Assembly: GCA_958295665.1 (NCBI GenBank)
Contig: OY282560.1
Coordinates: forward strand, 86,404,311 to 86,468,310
DNA from: Tipula vernalis
Taxonomy: Eukaryota > Arthropoda > Insecta > Diptera > Tipulidae
Direction: 5' to 3'
DNA: 64,000 bases
The position numbers and the translations under genes are program-made. Of this stretch, positions 43,301 through 53,100 are shown piece after piece. Under the pieces are notes generated by a model, which saw only the letters and a list, made by a program, of their open reading frames with translations, was not told the origin of the DNA and did no database searches. The number at the start of each line of letters is the position of its first letter. Position 1 is the first letter of the stretch.

Positions 43301-43704
43301 TTGATGAATTTTGGGTCGTTATGTTGGTAATAGTAAATTTTTAACTGTCAAATTTTTTTAAATTCTAAATTACTGTTTTTTAATAATTTTTAATCATTAA
43401 ACATAATATTGTTTGAAAAAAAAAATTGAGTTAATGAGACGATATTTAAGGTTATGTTCGCTTGTAGTTATCGAACTTATTCAGTGTATATTTTAAATTT
43501 AGAATAGTGAGTTGTGTTTTCAGCTTTTGTTATGTGCCAAAGATGAACGATATTCGAAAAAGTAAACAAATATTACAAAACATCTAAAACAAAATGTGAG
43601 GGAGTATTTCATGTATAGGCAATTTGGTTTGGAATGCATTATTTGTTTTGTGGTGATGGTGATCGATGATCGTCATCTCGTTCGTATATGAGTGGCGTGT
43701 TCGT
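40336..43704. other. Long non-coding intergenic stretch
   Basis: No gene-quality open frame, RNA gene or intact transposon is visible. The region is A+T-rich. A 12-bp palindrome TGTTATATAACA occurs twice (about 43086 and 43155), and a homopurine/A run lies at about 43418. Short frames, such as one on the minus strand at 40944-41180, lack recognisable similarity and look random. Confidence 0.55.
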
Positions 43705-44105
43705 TGTAATGGCGGCCGACGCACCTTCCACAATATAATTCAATAAAAAAACCGAAGCGTTTGTTTTATACTTACAAAAGTTTTATTTAGTTTAATTAAT
43801 ATTTAATACAAAACGTAACAAAATTATTACGCTTAATCGGTTAGCGATTTCGTTTTAACTCGAAAACTGATTTTACTCGGATCAAAAAATGATTTTATTT
43901 TTATTCTTAAGACGCTACTTTTCGCGGTCGTTTTTGGATATATAATGGCTGCTCTCTTTCTTTTTGTCAAAAACAGAAAAGCGACAAGATTTAACCCTGT
44001 CGGCCGTTATCTGGACTGCAAACAGATTGTGATATTAGCGGACCCTTTGAACCGCGAAAACCAAAAGCGATTCTGTTTTACCAGCGGATACTCTGTACCG
44101 CCACA
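43705..44105 (-). mobile_element. Probable 3' LTR of a Ty3/gypsy element (401 bp)
   Basis: Read on the minus strand this begins TGTGGCGGTACAGAG and ends CGGCCGCCATTACA, i.e. TG...CA termini. It lies just downstream of the integrase fragment. A purine-rich AAGGGTGTGGTAG directly precedes it and could be the polypurine tract. An AATAAA sits near its 3' part (about 43785, minus strand). No second LTR is in the window, so the boundaries rest on the TG/CA ends and the neighbouring integrase only. Confidence 0.5.
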
Positions 44106-44136
44106 CTACCACACCCTTAGTGAACGCAGGGAACGA

Positions 44137-44871
44137 TCAGTCGTAACGAGAGAGTAGTTTGATGCTGCGCGCTGATCGTGATGTAGCAACCGGTTTATTT
44201 TTTGACGGCTTGTTCAGATTGAATGTCACCCGTTTTTTTGTTATAACATGGTCATTCTTGTTGTTTGGCCCTGTTGGTACGTTTGATTCTAGAACAGAAG
44301 GATAGTCGGGATGTTTGTCACACTGTTCGGTCTTTTCCGCCCTGTCATGCTCGTAACCCTCGATAAAACAAGGTTTCAACCGATCCAATGAAATGTTCGA
44401 CTCGACGCCCTTCACCAGGACTGTGAAATATTTCTCCGACCGGCGCAATACCGCGTAAGGGCCTTGGTACGGAGGCTGTAGTGCCCTGCGTAATGCATCC
44501 GTACGAACTAGTACATGTGAGCACGTCGCGAGATCCTCGAAGACAAAGATTTTTGGTTTGCTGACGTGTCGTGATGGCGCTGTAGGCTGGATATTCCTGA
44601 AAAATTCTTGAATTTGTGAGACAACCTGATTTTGAGTTGTAAATGATGATGTAGCCTCGAAATCGTTCCGAAAAGCGGTTCTCAAACCTAACAGTACGAG
44701 TGGCAATGATCTGGCCCGCTGCGGGTCGTTGGCACACATTATAGCCGTTTTTAAGCTGCGGTGCCACCGTTCAACCTTCCCGTTGCATGCCGGGTTATAG
44801 GCCGGAGTGCGTTTGCGTTGAAACCCTACTAGGTTGGCCAGACTGGAGAATCGTTCTTTTTGTTTTATCAC
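44137..44871 (-). pseudogene. Ty3/gypsy integrase C-terminal fragment
   Basis: The frame of about 244 codons is the C-terminal part of a retrotransposon integrase, the enzyme that inserts the element's DNA copy. Near the start it reads TPAYNPACNGKVERWHR, the conserved segment around the last acidic residue of the DDE core. Next come LVLLGLRTAFRNDFEATSS and then the chromodomain-like or SH3-like tail DALRRALQPPYQGPYAVL. Compared with family members, a stretch just after EATSS seems to be missing. The rest of pol is gone: upstream of about 44865 the sequence switches to the foldback DNA. The frame remains open to a stop near the probable LTR. It is a truncated relic without gag, protease or RT. 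Confidence 0.8.
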
Positions 44872-44904
44872 AGAAACAAACCCCCTTTATTCAAATTATT
44901 TATA

Positions 44905-45135
44905 ACTGCTGCGATTCTTGCTTGCCTGGTAGAATTGAATTTTTTTTTTTTTTGAGAATTTTTCCAACTTGTTCTTTCTTGTTCGATCGAGGATTTTCAT
45001 TAGAAACAAATTTTTCTGATACCAGGAATGCAGAACTACAAACATAATAATTTTTTTGAAAAACTGAAAAATCTTCGGGCAAAATCATCAAAAAGAATTC
45101 AATTTGCCTACCAGGTAAGCAGAATCTCAAACACA
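44905..45135. repeat. Small foldback (imperfect inverted repeat)
   Basis: TTGCCTGGTAGAATTGAATT near 44926-44945 is mirrored by GAATTCAATTTGCCTACCAG near 45093-45113. A third related stretch, TACCAGGAATGCAGAA, sits at about 45016. All three share the CCAGG..GCAGAA motif that recurs in the larger foldback to the right. Confidence 0.65.
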
Positions 45136-45459
45136 AATGATTTTGCTTACTACTTCGGCTACCACATCATATACAAGTTAATTTTTGTATTTTTATAATT
45201 TACAATGGTTACAGGATGAGAATTTAATGCGGTATCGAAAAGAAAATGGTAGGTACATTTGAGGTAAGAATATATTTCGAAAACCAACATAGTTGCAAAT
45301 AAGCAACGAAAAATTTATCTGCATTCTGTTTATAACAAGAAAACTGTATAAGAAACACTTTGTACTAAATGTAGTACGTATGCCCTGACAGAGACATTTA
45401 TTTTGCTCTGCACGATTGCATAAAACAAACAAATTTATATTTACTTGTATATGATGTGG

Positions 45460-45514
45460 TAGCGGAGGTAGTAAGGTGATGGATTGGAGTGATGAAGGTC
45501 TGGAGTTCGAGTCC
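45460..45514 (+). promoter_or_regulatory. tRNA-like split promoter (A-box and B-box-like)
   Basis: TAGCGGAGGTAG (45460-45471) fits the Pol III A-box consensus TRGCNNAGYNGG at 10 of 12 positions. AGTTCGAGTCC (45504-45514) fits the B-box GGTTCGANTCC at 10 of 11. The 44-bp spacing is that of a tRNA gene. The rest does not fold into a canonical tRNA that I can recognise, so this is more likely a tRNA-derived SINE-like head than a tRNA gene. Confidence 0.5.
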
Positions 45515-45831
45515 AAGCAAAACCAACGAAAAAATATATTTTTAGATGAAAAAAATTGGAGATAATTCGAGAAGATTATCGGGATCGAGATCGCTGCAAA
45601 AAAAAATTGGTAAAATTCGAATAAATTCGCGTAAATAAAAAAAAAATCAAATTTTTGCTTACAAAAAAAAAAAATAAAGTCGGAAGTTTGAAGAATCGAA
45701 CTCCAAACCTTTCGCACATCACTCCTTCATCTTACCACCCAACCACTCATCTATATATAATTTGCACTCAGTTTTTCTTTTAAATGATAAAGTCGGACTT
45801 AGTGAAAAATCGCATAAAAATTTTTGTTATT

Positions 45832-45995
45832 TTACCAGGCGAACAGAATTTAAAAAACAACATAATTGTCAGCAACGTGACATTATTTTGTATCAAAGCG
45901 TGCCACTTCAAGCTATGTGTCACTTGAACATACAAAATAAAGTCATATTGCTGACAATTCTACTTTCTTGTAATTTCTGTTCGCCTGTTAAAATG
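45832..45995. repeat. MITE-like hairpin unit inside the left arm
   Basis: The unit starts TTACCAGGCGAACAGAATTT and ends TTCTGTTCGCCTGTTAA. Its two halves are inverted copies of about 75 bp (AATTGTCAGCAACGTGAC against GTCATATTGCTGACAATT). It is a palindromic sequence within the larger palindrome. Its mirror copy is at 48092-48253. Confidence 0.75.
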
Positions 45996-46205
45996 ACAAA
46001 AAATTTTTGCGATTTTTGATGAAAAAAAAATTTTTTTTTTTTAAATTTCTGCTCACCTGGTAAATAAAAATTAACTTTTTTTAATTAAAAAGGCAATCAA
46101 TCATAACTCTAGCAACCACCCAAATAGAAAATTTGGAGATTTTTATTACAAAAAAACATTCCTTCAGGTGCGGGGATCGAACTCGAGAAACCTCTATGGT
46201 TTTAA

Positions 46206-46345
46206 TCTGCTCTCTTATGGTAATAGTTCGATCCTCGCGGGCTGAAGGATTTCTTTTTGTAATAAAAAGCTCCAAATTTTCTATTTGGGTGGCTAGAGTT
46301 ATTGATTGCCTTTTTAATTAAAAATAGTTAATTTTTATTTACCAG
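46206..46345 (-). repeat. Right arm of the compound foldback, piece 1
   Basis: GCCTTTTTAATTAA...AAATTTTCTATTTGGGTGG mirrors 46083-46135. The arm is interrupted at 46345 by the PIF/Harbinger-like element and resumes at 48029. Confidence 0.8.
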
Positions 46346-48025
46346 GGCCCTATTGCACCAACTACTTATCACTTATTACTTATCAACTTATCATAAGTTA
46401 GTTTTTTTGATAATGATAAGTGATAAGTGTTTCACCAAAAATAACAAAATCTCACTCACTTATCAAATTGAAAACTTATCAAATTTTGATAATGATAAGT
46501 GATAAGCGTTGCACATCAGATTGTCTACAACTTATCAATTGACGAGTTATCAAATTTTTATGATAAGTTGTAATGATCTTTACAAAAATACTATAAATGT
46601 GATAGTGTTTGCAAAATAATATGCTTTCCGCACATTTTATATGTTAAACAAGGGTTTTGTACCTATATAGCAAAACAATTAAAAAATTGTTATTCTGTAA
46701 TTTAATAACAACAACAGTTTTGCATGTATTTAATAATACATGAAGAGAAACCTTTCTCAATTGAGAGTTCTTATTTCAGTTAGAATCAATTGTAAAACTT
46801 TTCTTTTATTACTTTTAAAATAAATTCTCTTTTCTAACTGTACATAATTTTTCAGCAGTACTTAAACGTAAACAATTTATTTTCATAACAAATGAATTAA
46901 GAGAATTCCTATTAACAAATAAATTGAATTTAACTACATTATATAAAAATTATAATCGTCATACACAAACCAAAATGATTTTCCACTATTCGCCTCGTCC
47001 GCTTATGAGCACGATTAAATTTTTGCTCGATGGCATCATCATGATTTCTTCGCATTGGTGGGATAAGCCAATCTTTAAGGGAAAGCTCTGTCACCCAAAA
47101 TCACAGCACCGGGGAACGGGCGAAAACAAGACTCAAAATTGCTAAATAGCCTTGTATATGGCAATACTCTGGAGTCATGGAGACTATCTGGCCAATTTGA
47201 ATTTACTGCATCACTGTCATTGCATTCCGTGAATGTTTTCCATATGTCGATTCGCAAAGTGTTCTTCATTGACCGTATACTGCTCAATTTGTTCATGTGA
47301 CAAACGAAAATGTTTTATCTTCTTCTTTCGTTTTCATCCTCGAATAATCTTTCGAACCGACGCATTTATTTATAAAAGTTATTTTTTCGTTTAATAAATT
47401 TCAGTTTTTGTTCACTAAAGTTGATATAATACCTATATTTGATAGTTCTTTATTAATTTTAAAATATCGCAAAACAACTGTAACTTATAAGGACGTGTCC
47501 GATTTAGCGGTATAAATATTGAAATTAAAGTTATTATACACTTGAAAACACACTGTTACATTTATTGTTATTATCATTTATAATCATTTGAATAATAAAT
47601 AATTTTATTGAAAAATGTGTTTGTACTCTTTTAAAATTGAACAAAAGTTCTCATCTTACAATAACAGCAAAAAAAAAATCCACTACAATTTGTAGCTGTT
47701 ATCAATTTTTTTGAGTAGTGAAATTTTTCTTATTGATATTTTGGATAAGTTATCATTAAAGTAGTCGATTATTGATAAGTTAAAATTTTTGGTGCAACAG
47801 AACTACGAAAAATTATCAAAAACCTCAAACTTATCGCTTATGAAATATTACTTATCATTTATCATTTCGCAAATTGGTGCAACTTAATTTTGATAAGTGA
47901 GTGCTTATCACTTATTATAACTCAATTAAATACTTATCAAATTTCAATTTGGTACAACAGAAAATTATCAAAAATTATGATAAGTTGATAAGTAATAAGT
48001 GATAAGTAGTTGGTGCAACAGGGCC
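46346..48025 (-). mobile_element. PIF/Harbinger-like DNA transposon, 1680 bp
   Basis: Both ends carry 51-bp inverted repeats (46346-46396 and 47975-48025) that start GGCCCTRTTGCACCAAC and differ at one position in the part I compared. The element is flanked by a 3-bp duplication CAG (46343-46345 and 48026-48028). The uninterrupted target ACCAGGTGAGC can be read from the mirror arm at about 46055-46065. The 3-bp duplication and the transposase remnant inside support the PIF/Harbinger superfamily. Both subterminal regions are packed with ACTTATCA/TGATAAGT repeats, plausible transposase-binding sites. The internal gene is broken, so the copy is non-autonomous. Confidence 0.85.
46960..47296 (-). 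pseudogene. PIF/Harbinger transposase (DDE_Tnp_4) remnant
   Basis: The minus-strand frame from 47296 reads NWPDSLHDSRVLPYTRLF and then GAVILGDRAFP. These match the WPGSxHDSRV and GDxxYP segments of the Harbinger nuclease core, with the catalytic acidic residues in HDS and LGD. The frame meets a stop right after AFP at about 47093. A neighbouring frame continues with LKDWLIPPM and FNRAHKRTRRIVENHFG, the conserved C-terminal motif of this family, so a 1-base frameshift separates the two pieces. The N-terminal part and the first catalytic region are not recognisable. The normal protein is about 350-400 residues, and only about 110 codons are left here. Confidence 0.82.
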
Positions 48026-48091
48026 CAGGTGAGCAGAAATTAAAAAAAAAATTTTTTTGTTTTCATCAAAAATCGCAAAAAATTTTTGTCA

Positions 48092-48253
48092 TTTTAACAG
48101 GCGAACAGAAATTACAAGAAGGAGAATTGTCAGCAATATGACTTTATTTTGTATGTTCAAGTGTCACATAACTTGAAGTGGCACGCTTTGATACAAAATA
48201 ATGTCACGTTGCTGACAATTATGTTGTTTTTTAAATTCTGTTCGCCTGGTAAA
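48092..48253. repeat. MITE-like hairpin unit inside the right arm
   Basis: This is the mirror copy of 45832-45995. It starts TTAACAGGCGAACAGAAATT and ends AATTCTGTTCGCCTGGTAA, with the same internal hairpin halves. Confidence 0.75.
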
Positions 48254-48353
48254 ATAACAAAAAATTGTATGCGATTTTTCACCAAGTCCGAGTTTATCAT
48301 TTAAAAGAAAAATTGAGTGCAAATTATATATGAATGAGTGGTTGGGTGGTAAG

Positions 48354-48366
48354 ATGAAGGAGTGTT
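48354..48366. repeat. 13-bp LINE target-site duplication, left copy
   Basis: ATGAAGGAGTGTT directly precedes the LINE and is repeated right after its poly(A) tail at 53683-53695. The mirror arm shows the uninterrupted site ATGAAGGAGTGATGTGCG. Confidence 0.9.
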
Positions 48367-48390
48367 AGTAATTGCACCGAAAACTTCATC

Positions 48391-48419
48391 GGTTCTATGG
48401 TGTAATGGTTAGCACTCTG
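48391..48419 (+). other. tRNA-Gln-like 5' half in the LINE 5' UTR
   Basis: GGTTCTATGGTGTAATGG followed by TTAGCACTCTG matches the first 29 bases of animal tRNA-Gln, with one clear difference (T for C at the sixth base). It includes the A-box TGGTGTAATGG. The anticodon arm and T-arm with a B-box do not follow, so it is not a functional tRNA gene. It lies 24 bp inside the element's 5' end and is part of the LINE, not of the target. It could be a captured tRNA fragment or a promoter element. Confidence 0.75.
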
Positions 48420-48660
48420 AGTTGATAGAGCAACGCGCAGTTGATAGCATCGTCGGATAAGGCGTAAAAGTCAAAGTGTCTCAAAGTGGTATAATTAGTT
48501 TAAAATTATTAATCATAAAACAGTTTATTCTCAAAACTATACAATTAAAGTGTACAGTTGGTGCAATACAAAAGTGCTTATAATAGTGGCGAAAACTATA
48601 AACGTGGCGATAGTGTTTATATCTCACAGATAAAACCGCTTAGGCGGTGAGAATATTAAA

Positions 48661-49020
48661 GTGACGGACAGTAATATAAATGGTGAAAGTGTCAGGTGTA
48701 ATTTAAATATTGATACAGCCTCAACAATTAACAATAAAAGAGAATTATCCGAAACAGATTGTTTTAGCTCGCAAAATGCACATGAAGCAAATGCAGATAA
48801 CAGTAAACGCATTAAAATTATCGACAATAGCAGAGCAACGATGAGTCATACCAATACCGGCTTGATGATAAAACCAGAGCAACGACTCACACGTGTTACA
48901 AAATTAGAACTGGACAATGAAATATTACGCAAAAAAATTGAAGAACTTGAAAAATTATTACAACAACAAACAAGTAATAATGATGCGACAATATTAACAA
49001 AAATCGATTCATTTCTTTGA
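48661..49020 (+). CDS. LINE upstream frame with coiled coil (ORF1a or split ORF1 N-terminus)
   Basis: An open frame runs from 48634 to the TGA at 49018-49020. The first in-frame ATG is only at 48841, giving a protein of 59 residues (stop excluded). Upstream, in-frame initiation would need a non-AUG codon such as GTG at 48661. The C-terminal third has heptad leucines (KLELDNEILRKKIEELEKLL), a typical coiled coil like those that trimerise LINE ORF1 proteins. The stop overlaps the ORF1 start as TGATG. Either this is a separate small protein coupled to ORF1 by termination-reinitiation, or it is the N-terminus of ORF1 separated by a frameshift. I cannot decide between them from one copy. Confidence 0.5.
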   Translation: MTDSNINGESVRCNLNIDTASTINNKRELSETDCFSSQNAHEANADNSKRIKIIDNSRATMSHTNTGLMIKPEQRLTRVTKLELDNEILRKKIEELEKLLQQQTSNNDATILTKIDSFL

Positions 49021-50105
49021 TGGATGAAGAAGAAACTGAAATAGAAAACACAAATAAATTTATTTCAATTGATCCCCCGAGAAAAACGGTACATCAAAAA
49101 AATAGAAATACAGATACACAACAACAAAATTTAAACGAAAAAAGTAATACAAACGTGAATAAGGATAATCGAAAACGTATTAAACCACCACCGCTACATA
49201 TTCATAACCAAAAAATACATGAAACACTGCAACAGATGAAAAAAGCAGAAATACTCGATTTTGAAATACAACGGGTGAACATGAATAAACACTCAGTAAT
49301 AGTTAAAGACATAAATGAATATCACAAAGCACAAACAACACTCAAAGAAACTAACACGGAAGTCTTTACCTACACACCCAAGGACATGAAACCAAAAACA
49401 ATTATTTTAAAAGGGCTTAACGAAGATGAAGACACAAATGAAATAAAAACCACTCTAGAAGCAAACGAAAAAATCAAAATCACAAAAATTACACAATTAA
49501 AAACTAAATACGCAACGGAAAATAAAGTAAAGCTGCCGCTGTATATAATTCAATGCTCCGCGGACACTGATATGGCAAATATATTCGAAATAAAGACCAT
49601 GCACCATCAACGTGTGACATGGGAGACACTCAAAAAAAGGAACGAGATTATACAATGCCACAAATGTCAACGATTGGGACATGTTGCAGCAAACTGTAAC
49701 CTTGCATACAGATGTGTAAAATGCAAAAATAACCACAAACCGACAGAATGTCCTATTAAAGAACAAACGGACAACAACAACATTTACTGCGTTAATTGCA
49801 AACAAACTGGACACCCCGCATCATTTAAAGGCTGTCCAACATACCAAAACGCCTTACAAAGACTAAAGCATAAAATTAAAGCCAATCAGCAAAAGCGGTT
49901 ACCAGCTCAATTTGCACCAGCAATACCGGTAAGCAAAGAATTCGGCACATTCGCAGATATGTTGAAAGCCAACAACAACACCAACACAAACGCAGAAACG
50001 ATTACCATTCAATCACTGGCCTTAAAGGTAGAGAAAATGGAATCAATAATCAATAGTCAGAGTGAGCAAATTGCAACGCTTATAAATTTATTAACAAAAA
50101 TATGA
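49020..50105 (+). CDS. LINE ORF1 protein, gag-like with three zinc knuckles
   Basis: This 361-residue frame begins at ATG 49020, sharing bases with the preceding TGA. Family knowledge: Jockey ORF1 proteins bind the element RNA, act as nucleic-acid chaperones and form the particle with ORF2. Visible here are a basic, Asn/Gln-rich N-terminus, a middle region with TYTPKDMKPKTIILKGL (about residues 115-205) that resembles the pre-C2HC domain, and three zinc knuckles. The knuckles are CHKCQRLGHVAANC (213-226), CVKCKNNHKPTEC (from 232) and CVNCKQTGHPASFKGC (from 257). A short C-terminal helix follows. The ORF1 stop overlaps the ORF2 start as ATGA at 50102-50105. No disruption is seen. Confidence 0.92.
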   Translation: MDEEETEIENTNKFISIDPPRKTVHQKNRNTDTQQQNLNEKSNTNVNKDNRKRIKPPPLHIHNQKIHETLQQMKKAEILDFEIQRVNMNKHSVIVKDINEYHKAQTTLKETNTEVFTYTPKDMKPKTIILKGLNEDEDTNEIKTTLEANEKIKITKITQLKTKYATENKVKLPLYIIQCSADTDMANIFEIKTMHHQRVTWETLKKRNEIIQCHKCQRLGHVAANCNLAYRCVKCKNNHKPTECPIKEQTDNNNIYCVNCKQTGHPASFKGCPTYQNALQRLKHKIKANQQKRLPAQFAPAIPVSKEFGTFADMLKANNNTNTNAETITIQSLALKVEKMESIINSQSEQIATLINLLTKI

Positions 50106-53100
50106 GCAGCACAAAAATTATTGCATTAAATGTTAACTCGATGGTCAGTATAACAAGACGCATAAACCTATTAAAATTCATCAACCAGCATAACCCGGAA
50201 ATAATGCTGTTAAATGAAACTAAACTAAATTATAAACACAACATAGAGTTCAAAAACTATATTACCATAAGGCAAGATAGAACGATAAATCAACAAGGGG
50301 GAGGGACGGCTATACTAATAAAAGATCACATTAAACACGAACACATATTAGACAGCAAAATACAACAACTCTCCGGTATAGAAACAACAATAATAAAAAT
50401 TACATTAGAAAACAACAACAACCTATATGTAATTGCAATATATTGCACCAGTAACCACCAAATATTAACAACAACGCAATTCGAAGAAGAGTGGAATAAG
50501 ATCTTTAAAATACTAAACCTCAATAATGATAAAAATTACTACATAATTGCAGGGGACTTCAATGCACGGCACTCAGAATGGGGAAATCAAATTAATGATC
50601 GCAGAGGCACCAAACTAAATCTCTGGATAAGTGAAAATGAAACGATTTACAGAGCAAAAGTCTATAAACCCGACAAACCTACTATCCCAAGGACTGGAAA
50701 TTATATTGACATAGCAATATTAGACAACAGACTATCTATATTAACACAAAACGGAAATGAGATACCCACACTAACGTACGATGGCGATCATAAGGCTATA
50801 GTAGTCACAATCCTGAATACTGGATGGGTGGTGAACAATACAGCAGAACAACCACATATAACATACAATCTCTCAAAAACGCAATGGGAAAAGTGGAGAA
50901 GTACATTGTCCAACAGACATAAACAATATCTACGAGGTACGGGTCTTCCATCGATTATACCAACAGACAGAAATATCGAAGATCAGGAAATAGAAGGATA
51001 TATAAACATTATCACCGAACTAATAAAACAAAGCTTAACAACGAAAACACGTAAAACAAGAAGGATTAACAATATGGAGTGTTTCACAAATAAAACCATT
51101 GAAAACCTTTACAAACATAAACGATTTATGATATCCACAATTAAAAGAGCTAAAAGAAATGGAACTATCACTGCGCAAAATACAATAACATACAAAGCTC
51201 TAATTCAAAGAATAAATGAATTAATTGCGCAAAACATAAAAATCGAAATAAACGAGCAACTTAAAAAGAAAATGCAAGCTATCAAACCAAACGGAAAGAT
51301 GTTTGCCACATTAAAAAAAATTGGCACAGAGAAATACAAGATCCAAAATCACCATCTCACAATACCAGAAAATGAAATAACAAAATTAGCAGCATTAAAT
51401 ATAGACTGGACTAGCCTGCCGAAACATAATCAAGAGTTCATCAGCCACAACCAATATTACAACCTAAAAATACTAGGGTACTATATAGAGAATAATACAC
51501 AATACAATCCTGCATTAGGAAAAAAAATGCACGAAGAAGCCATCCTAAATACAGTACAAAAAATAAAAAATGAACACAAGAGGATTAAAGACAACAAATT
51601 AACGACAACAACATTCTCTTCAACCAATAAGGCAAATGAACCGGCACAATCTGATAGTCAAGACTACTTCATAACAACACCAGAATTAAAAGGAATTCTA
51701 AAATGTATGAATAACAAAAAATCGTACGGACTGGATATGCTACCAAGTATAGCAATGAAACAGTTACCCGATGAGTTTGTGATGGAAATATGTACACTAT
51801 TCAATCACTTATTAAACAACAAATCATTCCCCAAGTGTTGGAAAACCGCAAAAATTTATCCAATACGGAAAAAAAACAAAGATCCAGCTAAAGCAGAAAA
51901 TTACCGACCAATAAGTTTACTAAGTAACCTTGGTAAAACATATGAGATAATTATTGCCAACAAACTATATGAATACACCACAAAGAATAACCTGATACCG
52001 GACAACCAATTCGGATTCAGGCACGAGCACTCTACAACACACGCAATAGCGAAACTCACCGCAGATGTTTGTCAAAATTTAAACAACAAAAAATGCACCG
52101 GAGCAATATTCATTGACATGGAGAAAGCATTCGAATCAGTATGGTTAGACGGACTTTTATTCAAATTAAACAAAATGAAATGTCCCGCAGAACTTATACA
52201 AATACTACATGAAATGCTCTACGATCGAAACTTTAAAACAACAAACGGAACGGAGATCACCAATCACATATTCAAATTACATAACGGGCTACAACAAGGC
52301 TCGATCACTGCACCTCTACTATTCAACCTTTACACTAAAGACTTAATTGAAAGCTCAACACTGAACTCAGAAATGGTACAATGTATTGCATATGCCGACG
52401 ATATAACACTATATAGCTCTAACATCAAAATAAAGAATATCGAAGATTCTCTGCAGGCAGCCATTAATTACACGAACGACTTTTTACATACATGGAGAAT
52501 AAAACTCAATGAAAAGAAATGTGAAACAATACTTTTCAGGAAATCAGTAGGTCACGCAACAAATGATACAAAACAAAACTGGAACAAATTCAAAATCACT
52601 ATAAACAATGAACAACTGCCGAATAAGTCAATTATCAAATATCTAGGTGTACATATAGATAAGTTTTGTTACCTCAACGAACACGTGAAGATGCAACTAG
52701 ACAAAGCAAGAAGAGCATTCATCGCTAACAGACGAATCTTCAGAGCAAAATACATAAACAGCAATGTCAAACGAACATGCTACCAAACACTAATTCGACC
52801 AATAATTACTTACGCATGTCCTATATGGTTCAACTTAAATCCCAACAACATGGAAAAAATACGAATATTTGAAAGAAGATGTGTACGACATTGCAATGGG
52901 CAGTTTAGGAAAGTCAATCATGAGGATCGCCACTATATATCAAATAAACGTCAATATGAAAAATTCAAATCAGATAGAATAGATCTGCACATTATTAAGC
53001 TAATCCGTCAACACATACTAAGATCAACCAACAACACAAATAACTCCATGATCTACGGTCCGTACTACACCAATCCACAAATACTCATAAACAGCATCAC

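Larger units (their letters stand above)
45350..46205 (+). repeat. Left arm of a long compound foldback element
   Basis: This arm is the reverse complement, with moderate divergence, of three right-hand pieces: 46206-46345, 48029-48353 and 53696-54080. Clear anchors are GAAACACTTT...GTAGTAC at 45353 against 54040-54075, the tRNA-like module at 45460-45514 against 53895-53949, and GATAAAGTCGG at 45786 against 48290-48300. The hairpin centre is near 46205. It contains no protein-coding frame of quality. It may be a non-autonomous foldback transposon or a chance inverted duplication. Confidence 0.8.
48029..48366 (-). repeat. Right arm of the compound foldback, piece 2
   Basis: This is the reverse complement of 45722-46062, including the whole 161-bp hairpin unit. 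It is interrupted by the LINE immediately after ATGAAGGAGTGTT and resumes at 53683. Confidence 0.8.

Noticed and set aside
43945..44157. Plus-strand 70-codon frame
   Set aside because: It lies inside the probable LTR antisense to the element and has no recognisable domain.
44345..44767. Second minus-strand frame overlapping the integrase fragment
   Set aside because: It is a shadow of the integrase frame in another phase.
45193..45717. Minus-strand 174-codon frame
   Set aside because: It runs through the foldback arm and homopolymer-rich sequence, is very rich in Phe from A-runs, and has no domain.
48391..48460. Functional tRNA-Gln gene
   Set aside because: Only the first 29 bases match. 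The anticodon arm and the T-arm are absent and the segment belongs to the LINE 5' end.
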